A DNA stretch of 5,024 nucleotides from the NCBI GenBank assembly GCA_964542055.1, contig CAZITB010000162.1:1-5024 (forward strand), given 5' to 3'. A program made the translations under genes and the position numbers. Origin of the DNA: CAZITB01 sp964542055 (GTDB taxonomy: Bacteria > Planctomycetota > Phycisphaerae > Sedimentisphaerales > CAMDDF01). Positions 1 to 5,024 of the stretch are shown here, in pieces (within the stretch, counting starts at the first letter, position 1; each line of letters begins with the position of its first letter). Under the pieces are notes generated by a model. The model worked only from the letters and a program-made list of their open reading frames with translations. It did no database searches and was not told where the DNA came from.

Positions 1-162
1 GCTTTTGAATTTCACAAATGCCCTGTCAAGATCATCGAAAGCATCGATCGTGAACTTGATTCCATATTGTTTTATCAACTTCTCCAGGTGCTGCTGAGAG
101 TTTGCTGATATTGTTATCTGTCCGTACGGATTTTCGATTTTTATTATATGTTTATATTCCAT
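1..162 (-). CDS. Start of an unrecognised small phage gene (3' end outside the window)
   Basis: An open frame starts at ATG 162-160 on the minus strand and runs 54 codons off the left edge without a stop. GAGG (172-169) stands 6 nt upstream, a good ribosome-binding site. The protein begins MEYKHIIKIENPYGQITISA and continues as a lysine-rich, mixed alpha/beta sequence with a possible helix at about residues 22-34 (SQQHLEKLIKQYG) and an acidic stretch DAFDDLD. No family is recognised. It is the next gene after the capsid protein, where head-completion, connector or small structural proteins usually lie, but that is position only. It begins just 21 bases beyond the terminator hairpin of the capsid gene. 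Confidence 0.65.
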   Translation of the reverse strand, partial: MEYKHIIKIENPYGQITISANSQQHLEKLIKQYGIKFTIDAFDDLDRAFVKFKS

Positions 163-182
163 GTTTAACCTCGTTTTAAAAA

Positions 183-226
183 CAGGTAGAAGGCCCTTTA
201 AAGCGTTTTTAAAAGGCCTTCACCTG
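183..226 (-). terminator. Rho-independent terminator after the major capsid gene
   Basis: A long inverted repeat lies 15 bases beyond the capsid stop. CAGGT (183-187), GAAGGCC (189-195) and TTTAAA (197-202) pair with TTTAAA (208-213), GGCCTTC (215-221) and ACCTG (222-226). This gives 18 pairs with one bulged base (188), one C/A mismatch (196/214) and a 5-nt loop. On the minus strand the stem is followed directly by TTTTTAAAA, giving the U-tract. The orientation fits the end of the capsid transcript. The following gene starts only 21 nt further on, so either read-through or a separate promoter must serve it. Confidence 0.8.
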
Positions 227-241
227 TCAGCTGAGAAAAGG

Positions 242-1411
242 CTAGCTTGCAGCGGTTATAAGCCCGCAAATCGGCCCAGGATTAGTCGTATCACCGACTC
301 CATAGGTTACAATGTCGATGCGTTCAGTACCCTTGATAGCAATCTGATCCGTTGTAAATAATACCTCGTCCGAACGTTCGATTCGAAGCTCACGCCGTTC
401 GCCAAGGTAAGTTCCCATAGAGAGATCACCAAGCAAAGCGCAGACCTGGCTATTTGCTTCGGTCGATGGCATATGACTTACAAACTCGACCGGATATCCC
501 AGAAAATATCTTTTGGTCTGGCTTGACAAAATATTAAACATGTCAGCTGCGCCCGCAGCTCTTGCCAGTCGGTGCATCACGCTAAAGAAAAATTTCTTGG
601 ACACAAACCAGGATGCAGACTCATCGACATCGTCGGGAAGTCTGGCAACGAGATTTTCAAAATCATCCAGCGTTATTTCAGAATAAGCATTGCCGCTTGC
701 GACCTGCAATCCAGCGATGTTTGCAGGATCAGCATCAACATCAAGCAGCGTCTGAACGATTCCTTTCATACCAAAGTAAGTACTACCACCATCGCCAAGG
801 AAAGCGATCAAATCTTCCTGTTTCGCCATTGATCGGGCCAGGCTGATAGCGATGATCTCGCCAAGACCGATAGCGGAATCTTCGTCCAGTTCAGTCGAAA
901 GAACAGCCATTGCGGCAAACTTTCGAACCTGCATCCTGACCATGCCAAACTGCAGATCAGACTTTGTTATCTCACCGCCTTGAGAAGGGCAGTAAACAGT
1001 CAGATCGCTGGTCAACTTCGGAACATGCAAATTGTCAGTGCCAAGTTTGACCCTGGTAGTATTCCGACGAAACTTGCCGTAACTGGCCATCAAATCAATG
1101 ATGCGGGGGCGCAGCATCTCAGGCACCAAAGCGCCGCCGTCATCGTTAGCGGTACTGGACATGTCCTTATTTTTCACAAGATTAAAGAAAAACTTACCAA
1201 ATTCTGCGGCCTCGTATTCGTTGCCAAACACGCCATTATAGCCGCCTTCGCTCTGGCTGCGGACTGACTGCCCAATCGTCTTGAGTTGGCGGGTAAGGCG
1301 CTCAAGCCTGTCTTTAAAAACTGTGAAATCACCTTTAACGGTATCTATCTGCTCAGCGGCCTTTTCGAAACCGTTCTCAACATCGTCAACTAACGCATAT
1401 CTATCACTCAT
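242..1411 (-). CDS. HK97-fold major capsid protein with N-terminal delta-like domain
   Basis: A 389-residue major capsid protein that forms the icosahedral shell. Residues about 10-55 are charged and helical with heptad character (VKGDFTVFKDRLERLTRQLK), fitting the delta domain that acts as an internal scaffold and is removed by the protease. The mature part would begin somewhere near residues 80-95, by analogy with HK97; the exact site is not visible. The N-arm motif DDGGALVPEMLRPRIIDL (90-107) is the family hallmark. It is followed by an E-loop region, the spine helix region (ITLDDFENLVARLP, 246-259), the P-domain element RYFLGYPVEFVSHMPS (301-316) and the C-terminal A-domain strands (LLGDLSMGTYLGERRELRI). 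About 300 residues would remain after cleavage, near the size of mature HK97 subunits. ATG at 1411-1409 has AAGGA (1424-1420) at 8 nt spacing. A terminator follows the TAG stop. An encapsulin is unlikely, given the delta domain and adjacent protease. Confidence 0.95.
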   Translation of the reverse strand: MSDRYALVDDVENGFEKAAEQIDTVKGDFTVFKDRLERLTRQLKTIGQSVRSQSEGGYNGVFGNEYEAAEFGKFFFNLVKNKDMSSTANDDGGALVPEMLRPRIIDLMASYGKFRRNTTRVKLGTDNLHVPKLTSDLTVYCPSQGGEITKSDLQFGMVRMQVRKFAAMAVLSTELDEDSAIGLGEIIAISLARSMAKQEDLIAFLGDGGSTYFGMKGIVQTLLDVDADPANIAGLQVASGNAYSEITLDDFENLVARLPDDVDESASWFVSKKFFFSVMHRLARAAGAADMFNILSSQTKRYFLGYPVEFVSHMPSTEANSQVCALLGDLSMGTYLGERRELRIERSDEVLFTTDQIAIKGTERIDIVTYGVGDTTNPGPICGLITAAS

Positions 1412-1458
1412 CTTATTTTTCCTTAAATTAAAATTATTACCAGCTTAACAGCATTAAA

Positions 1459-1486
1459 GGGGCGGGCCGCTGTCAAAACCCGCCCC
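1459..1486 (-). terminator. GC-rich hairpin between protease and capsid genes; possible weak terminator or processing site
   Basis: GGGGCGGG (1459-1466) and CCCGCCCC (1479-1486) form a perfect 8-bp all-GC stem with a 12-nt loop. Read on the minus strand, the stem is followed by TTTAAT, a short and interrupted U-tract, so it would be a weak intrinsic terminator or an RNA-stabilising or processing hairpin 47 nt upstream of the capsid start. On the plus strand it is followed by AAATCAAAG, with no U-tract. Partial termination or 5'-end stabilisation here would let capsid mRNA differ in amount from protease mRNA; that role is inferred. Confidence 0.5.
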
Positions 1487-1507
1487 AAATCAAAGAAAGG
1501 GATCCTT

Positions 1508-1654
1508 ATGGAAAAGAACCTGTCCGCAAACCAGGAAGCCCAGCCTGCAGCAGTTGCGGAAAACCAGCTGCAAAGCCGAATAGCCACCCGATCAAGCTCA
1601 CTTAAAAAACCGGCCAAAATCAACACGATTACCATAATTGACGCGGCCAGTTGA
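1508..1654 (+). CDS. Possible 48-residue opposing small ORF in the protease-capsid gap
   Basis: On the plus strand, ATG at 1508 is preceded by AAAGG (1496-1500, within AAAGAAAGGG) about 7 nt upstream. The frame runs 48 codons to TGA at 1652-1654. The peptide is hydrophilic and Ala/Gln/Asn-rich, starting MEKNLSANQEAQPAAVAENQ, with a basic middle. It occupies the otherwise empty stretch between protease and capsid genes, and its last 57 bases overlap the protease 3' end tail to tail. For it: good ribosome-binding site, natural-looking N-terminus, unused DNA. Against it: very short, opposite to every other gene, no promoter seen on this strand. It may be a relic of a gene from another arrangement. 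Confidence 0.3.
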   Translation: MEKNLSANQEAQPAAVAENQLQSRIATRSSSLKKPAKINTITIIDAAS

Positions 1655-2338
1655 TTTAATTTCAACGTCAATATCGTCATTATTGCCAACCAAAATTTCA
1701 TCGCCAAGGAAAGCCTTCGCAAAATCTAAAGCCCGATTTTTATCTTTTTCTGCCTCAATTTTTTCAATTTTTTTTGTCGCAACAAAAAACTTCTTACGAT
1801 CTTTGCCTTTAACAACCGCTGAAGGATTCGCGGGAACAGCAACCAGCGAAATTTCGTACAATTCGGCTTCCGTTATCACATAAACACTTTTTCCGTTTTC
1901 AACGCGTGATTCCTGCTCGATGATCCGAAAGCCGATCGATACCGCCTTCATGAAGCCGCCTTCGTACAGCGTCCAATATTGCTCAGCCAGCGGAGTTCTA
2001 GCGAACTGGATCACAGCCCAAAGGCCAGCCTTGTCAATCCACACCTCAACGGCCTTACCGACAACCGTTGGCGTCGCATCGCCGCTTCTATGCATATGAG
2101 CAGCCAGAATAACCGGATTACGTTTAAACGTATTAAGACGCTTCTTGAACGCCGAAGGCAGTACACGATCGCCATGGCGATCGAGATCATCCGTACTTGC
2201 CAGTACGCGAATTTGCCGTTTTTCAACATCAACATTTTTGACAGAGAGAGCGGGAAAGTTCTTTTCCCACGTCTCTCCATCACGGACGCCATGAAGGCAC
2301 ATGGAAGTTTTTGATTTAAAAAGAGCATCCTTGCTCAT
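1598..2338 (-). CDS. HK97-type prohead maturation protease (peptidase family S78)
   Basis: A 246-residue serine protease of the HK97 gp4 family, which acts inside the assembled procapsid to remove the capsid protein's N-terminal delta domain before expansion. The family pattern is clear. The early strand and loop read VLASTDDLDRHGDRVLPSAF (45-64). The catalytic His lies in NPVILAAH (H81), the catalytic Ser in MKAVSIGF (S134), and the conserved acidic block AELYEISLVAVPANPSA (158-174) carries E159 and E162. The remaining ~70 residues are charged (KKIEKIEAEKDKNRA) and may be a scaffold-like or self-processed tail. The length suits a stand-alone family member. ATG at 2338-2336 has AAGGA (2351-2347) 8 nt upstream. 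The gene follows the unknown gene by 20 bp and precedes the major capsid gene, the usual protease-capsid order. Which Glu completes the triad is inferred. Confidence 0.95.
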   Translation of the reverse strand: MSKDALFKSKTSMCLHGVRDGETWEKNFPALSVKNVDVEKRQIRVLASTDDLDRHGDRVLPSAFKKRLNTFKRNPVILAAHMHRSGDATPTVVGKAVEVWIDKAGLWAVIQFARTPLAEQYWTLYEGGFMKAVSIGFRIIEQESRVENGKSVYVITEAELYEISLVAVPANPSAVVKGKDRKKFFVATKKIEKIEAEKDKNRALDFAKAFLGDEILVGNNDDIDVEIKSTGRVNYGNRVDFGRFFK

Positions 2339-2358
2339 CGTTTATTTCCTTAAAATAA

Positions 2359-2883
2359 TTAATAACCCATCTTAGTTAAAATATCTTGCCAATGATCCAG
2401 AGAAACCTCATATTTCCACAGAAGAGAAATAGCTTCAAAGGCAGTATCCGCAGTTACACCGCCGCCCTGGATATCCTTAACGACCTGGTATAAATGTTCA
2501 ATTACACGCTTATCAACCTTATCAAAAATAGTCGAAAGACGACATCTCTCTTGCGGCGTAAACTCGCTGTCAGCCAGGTCCGAGGCCTCCTTCAATTCTT
2601 TGGAATTTGGGCTGATACGCCTGGCGAATTTGCCTGAAAAAATTGACATAGAATAACCCTGCTCAACAATTTTCAACTCCTCATCTTTGCCGAAACCGGT
2701 TACTGCAGCCACCTGCATAGTTTCGCCACCGATCTCGCGATCCCGAACTCCGACGCCCAAAACAGCTTTGACAATATCGGCATCCTCGAAATAAAATTCA
2801 TAAGTTCCGTTTTCAGCGTCAAAAGCCAGAACATCGCCTTTGTACTTTACTTTGAAATTATCGTACGCGCCTTTTACTCCCAT
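2359..2883 (-). CDS. Unrecognised 174-residue phage protein between transposition and head genes
   Basis: I do not recognise this protein. The start is well supported: ATG at 2883-2881 preceded by AGGAG (2896-2892) with 8 nt spacing, 17 bases after the ATPase stop; the stop is TAA. Residues about 1-95 look beta-rich and acidic (GTYEFYFEDADIVKAVLGVG, then EELKIVEQGYSMSIFSGKFA), and residues about 96-174 look mostly helical, ending in a Trp-containing segment (SLLWKYEVSLDHWQDIL). There is no signal peptide, membrane segment, Cys cluster or nucleotide-binding motif. It is soluble and probably two-domain. By position it could be an early regulatory or accessory protein, as Mu has after B, or a head-assembly factor co-expressed with the protease 20 bases downstream. 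Nothing in the sequence chooses between these. It is too short to be a portal or a large terminase. Confidence 0.85.
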   Translation of the reverse strand: MGVKGAYDNFKVKYKGDVLAFDAENGTYEFYFEDADIVKAVLGVGVRDREIGGETMQVAAVTGFGKDEELKIVEQGYSMSIFSGKFARRISPNSKELKEASDLADSEFTPQERCRLSTIFDKVDKRVIEHLYQVVKDIQGGGVTADTAFEAISLLWKYEVSLDHWQDILTKMGY

Positions 2884-2900
2884 GATTCCAACTCCTATGG

Positions 2901-4001
2901 CTATGCCATTTTAGAATAATATTTAGTTTTATTATTTTCGGTAATTTTCGGTAATATCCGCCCAACCGGCAAACCGAGTTCGTTTATACACGCCAAAACC
3001 AACTCTAAAGTTATAACCTTTTTCTCTTGTACAAAATCAACCGTATGCAATGCCCGAATAATCAGGCTGCAAGTCCTGAGCCGACCAGACCCGCCCGCAC
3101 AGCAGATACGTTTGATTATATCCGCTGCCTCGCCGGTCAATTTTATCCCACCGAATTCATAAAGCCTTCGAACTTCCTCGGCTGAATACAAACCGCCGTC
3201 ACCCGCCATCTCGTCGAGATCGACCACACACAAAAGCCGCGAACAGAATTGATCTAAACTCTCGTATCCGTATTTCGCTTTGCCCTGGCTAACCGTTTTC
3301 AGCAAATCATTGTTACCGGCCAAAACAAACGGCGTCCGGCCCTTGCAGCTTATCACCTGGCGCAACTTATCCAGCTGCGATACGCTCAAGCTGCTGCATT
3401 CGTCCAGAAGAATTATCAAGTGCCGCTCCTGCAGCCGCTCCCATATCCGTCGGCATATTTTTCCAAGGCTGCCCTTACTGTCTAAAAATAACTTCTCCGC
3501 GATCGCCGCGAACATTGCAGTTGCTGACATCGTCGAATCTAAACTGACATACACAGAATTATTATTCGCTTTGGCGTATTCTCGAAGGCATAAACTTTTA
3601 CCATGCCCGCTGTCACCGACCACCAGCCCGATGCATCCCTCTTCGTCGCTAAATGACTCCGTTTGACGAATCAAGGTGAAGATGGCCTTGGCGGTCGAAG
3701 TCTCAACAAAGCCCTGCTTTGCTTTGCGTTGCCTGGCGTCAAAACTATTGATTAAGTTCGTAATTTTATTGAGCAACTGCTTTAAATTCGCGATGTCGAA
3801 ATGACCATTTAAAAACCTGTTCAAAGTAGTTTTATTGACGTCTAAAAGCGACGCGACCTTGCTTTGAGTAAAATTGTTCTTTTGAATAAATTCGCCCAAA
3901 GCGACCATCAAGATACCGGCGGAAGTTTCAGTTACTTCCAAGGGCATATGCTGGCTGACTTGCCTCGCATCCTGTTCTAAATTTTTTCTAATCTCATCCA
4001 T
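2901..4001 (-). CDS. MuB-type AAA+ ATPase, transposition target selector
   Basis: A 366-residue protein starting at ATG 4001-3999 and ending in TAG. By family knowledge it is an ATP-dependent DNA-binding protein that polymerises on target DNA, delivers it to the transposase and helps avoid self-insertion. Residues about 37-80 form a Cro/XRE-like helix-turn-helix (TQSKVASLLDVNKTTLNRFL), as in MuB N-termini. The ATPase domain shows Walker A GDSGHGKS (129-136), Walker B LIILLDE (195-201, D200 and E201), a sensor-1-like AGNND (228-232) and a possible arginine finger in FCSRLL (R255). The C-terminal ~80 residues are helical, like the MuB DNA/MuA-binding domain. It is longer than Mu B (312 residues). 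Its start overlaps the transposase stop, with only a weak GGGG upstream, so translation is probably coupled. A 10-bp tandem repeat lies near its 3' end. IstB or TniB are related ATPases; the neighbouring Mu-type transposase decides for MuB. Confidence 0.92.
   Translation of the reverse strand: MDEIRKNLEQDARQVSQHMPLEVTETSAGILMVALGEFIQKNNFTQSKVASLLDVNKTTLNRFLNGHFDIANLKQLLNKITNLINSFDARQRKAKQGFVETSTAKAIFTLIRQTESFSDEEGCIGLVVGDSGHGKSLCLREYAKANNNSVYVSLDSTMSATAMFAAIAEKLFLDSKGSLGKICRRIWERLQERHLIILLDECSSLSVSQLDKLRQVISCKGRTPFVLAGNNDLLKTVSQGKAKYGYESLDQFCSRLLCVVDLDEMAGDGGLYSAEEVRRLYEFGGIKLTGEAADIIKRICCAGGSGRLRTCSLIIRALHTVDFVQEKKVITLELVLACINELGLPVGRILPKITENNKTKYYSKMA
2935..2954. repeat. 10-bp tandem direct repeat at the 3' end of the MuB-type gene
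   Basis: TTTTCGGTAA occurs twice in direct succession (2935-2944 and 2945-2954). It lies within the last 18 codons of the ATPase gene, coding for the LPKITENN region. Because 10 is not a multiple of 3, the duplication sets the reading frame of the last codons. Confidence 0.8.
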
Positions 4002-5024
4002 TGAACAACCCCAATTTTTTAGTTTCGGATTTCGGTTTTAATTGGCTCAAATTCAAATCCAGGGACTGGCTTTCGGCCCCCGCTGCAAGTTTTAATTTCT
4101 GTTTTGATGGCTGATGTTTGCGCAGCTCACCGTCAAGTTTAGTGCCTATTGGTTTAATTTTAGCGTCTTCCTTTTCAGCAGCTTCCAAAGCCTCCGCTGC
4201 TTTGGCCTCGATCGCCAAGCCGGCAATATCAGATATTGCAGCTGAACGCGCCCCGCGTGCGGCACGGATTTGTTTAATAGCCTTCGCTTTCTGCCGCATT
4301 GCATCACGTAGATGCTGCTCGCCAATCTCGCCATATTTTATGAGCTGATTTTGCGTCGCAGAACAGATATATTTGAAGTCAAGACTGTAGACGTAAACTT
4401 CGCCCAAATCGTCGGGATCATAAGAAACACGAACCATTTCACCGAACCTGTTGAGTAAGTTTGTTTCAAACTGACCAAAATTCAGACCCTTAAACCGCAC
4501 TCCGTTTTTGCCGACTTTCAACGGCTCCGACCAGCACCGGCAAACCAAATCAAGAACTCCATCTCGAAGTACTCGCCTGGATTCACGTTTAGCGAAAACT
4601 TGATCGGGACTTGCGCCGCCAACGCCTTTGCCAAAATGAGCACTAGCATTATAAACTTCGACATAGCGATCAAATAGCTTAGCAAAATCTTCAAGACTCA
4701 TGCCGTGCTGCCGTTTGAAGCTATCAGATTTCAATCGGTCGTTAAGGTCATCAGGCTTTACAGCTGAATTTTTGCCACAGTATGTCGCAAAACCCTTACA
4801 GAACTGCAAGTCAGCAGTATCGAAAAATCTTTCGATATTTTTGGATTGTGGATGATAGGGCAGGGCAAAACTGACCCCAATATTCAATAAATTGTAAATT
4901 CCGCCAAGAAATTCTTCATCATAATCGAGTTTAAATTTTCGACGTTTTTGTTTAGTAGTACCTGTAAAAAGCTGGCTATCGTAATCTTTTCCGTTATCGA
5001 TCTTGACACTTTCCGGCGGGCCGA
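3994..5024 (-). CDS. MuA-type DDE transposase, C-terminal part (5' end outside the window)
   Basis: The gene enters from the right edge and 342 codons are visible before TGA. It encodes the recombinase that nicks the element ends and joins them to target DNA. The visible part begins inside the integrase-fold catalytic core. Asp in IDNGKDY (codon 4998-4996) matches the second catalytic Asp, and Glu in PYHPQSKNIERFF (codon 4833-4831) matches the catalytic Glu. They lie 55 residues apart, against 56 in Mu (D336 and E392). The first Asp and the N-terminal end-binding domains are off the window. Residues about 170-225 (VRVSYDPDDLGEVYVYS) resemble the Mu transposase C-terminal beta barrel. The last ~115 residues are Ala- and Lys-rich, probably helical, and sit where MuA has its DNA-cleavage-assisting and MuB/ClpX-contacting tail. 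The reading frame is open past an internal TTG at 4887, so that codon is not the start. The stop overlaps the ATPase start by 8 bases. An IS21-type IstA is the nearest alternative, but the barrel and motif wording favour Mu. Confidence 0.93.
   Translation of the reverse strand, partial: GPPESVKIDNGKDYDSQLFTGTTKQKRRKFKLDYDEEFLGGIYNLLNIGVSFALPYHPQSKNIERFFDTADLQFCKGFATYCGKNSAVKPDDLNDRLKSDSFKRQHGMSLEDFAKLFDRYVEVYNASAHFGKGVGGASPDQVFAKRESRRVLRDGVLDLVCRCWSEPLKVGKNGVRFKGLNFGQFETNLLNRFGEMVRVSYDPDDLGEVYVYSLDFKYICSATQNQLIKYGEIGEQHLRDAMRQKAKAIKQIRAARGARSAAISDIAGLAIEAKAAEALEAAEKEDAKIKPIGTKLDGELRKHQPSKQKLKLAAGAESQSLDLNLSQLKPKSETKKLGLFNG

Noticed and set aside
161..361. 66-residue plus-strand frame crossing the capsid 3' end and terminator
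   Set aside because: It runs through the terminator hairpin and antisense to the capsid C-terminus, and its start overlaps the better-supported minus-strand start at 162.
572..1267. Several plus-strand open frames (77-95 residues) opposite the capsid gene
   Set aside because: They are antisense to a well-supported capsid protein, and their sequences mirror its codons with no recognisable domain.
242..1411. Encapsulin nanocompartment instead of a phage capsid protein
   Set aside because: The protein has a cleavable-looking charged helical N-terminal domain and a neighbouring S78 prohead protease, which encapsulin loci lack.
1471..1476. Perfect TTGACA -35 box on the minus strand upstream of the capsid gene
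   Set aside because: It overlaps the loop of the GC hairpin, and the hexamer 17 bases downstream is TGCTGT, not a -10 box. The AT-rich TAATAAT lies about 31 bases away, too far for a sigma-70 promoter.
2197..2212. Small inverted repeat CGTACT-TGCC-AGTACG within the protease gene
   Set aside because: A 6-bp stem inside coding sequence with no U-tract or operator context is expected by chance.
3280..3666. 128-residue open frame on the plus strand inside the ATPase gene
   Set aside because: It is antisense to the Walker A/B region of a clear ATPase, has no family resemblance, and its composition (Ser/Arg/Leu/Pro-rich) is typical of a shadow frame.
2901..5024. IS21-type IstA/IstB transposon instead of a Mu-like pair
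   Set aside because: The transposase has the Mu-style catalytic wording (DNGKDY, PYHPQSKNIERFF), Mu-like Asp-Glu spacing and a Mu C-terminal barrel. The ATPase has an N-terminal helix-turn-helix, and phage head genes follow.

Overview
The window is a compact piece of a Mu-like transposable phage or prophage, with every convincing gene on the minus strand, so it is transcribed from high to low coordinates. The order is: C-terminal part of a MuA-type DDE transposase (cut by the right edge), a MuB-type AAA+ ATPase, an unrecognised 174-residue protein, an HK97-type (S78) prohead protease, an HK97-fold major capsid protein with an N-terminal delta-like domain, and the first 54 codons of an unrecognised gene cut by the left edge.

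The sequence suggests a bacterium of moderate GC content using Shine-Dalgarno starts. Three successive genes (the 174-residue protein, protease and capsid) have an AGGAG or AAGGA box exactly 8 nt before ATG. Nothing seen fixes the phylum, and no host gene or attachment end is visible, so integration in a chromosome is inferred only from the transposable-phage character.

Right part (5024-2901): the transposase and ATPase genes overlap by 8 bases (ATGGATGA). They are the replicative transposition pair: the transposase cuts and joins the element ends, and the ATPase selects target DNA and activates the transposase. Middle (2883-2359): the unknown gene sits 17 bases after the ATPase and 20 bases before the protease, tying the transposition genes to the head genes. 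Left part (2338-242): protease and capsid protein form the procapsid assembly and maturation pair. They are separated by the only sizeable gap (186 bp), which holds a GC-rich hairpin and an opposing small ORF with a good ribosome-binding site. After the capsid gene comes a strong rho-independent terminator, then a further small gene start.

The main oddity is the gene order. In phage Mu, early genes, lysis genes, terminase and portal lie between B and the head genes; here only one small gene does. Either this phage has rearranged modules (packaging genes elsewhere), or it is a deleted or minimal element that pairs a Mu transposition module directly with a capsid module.
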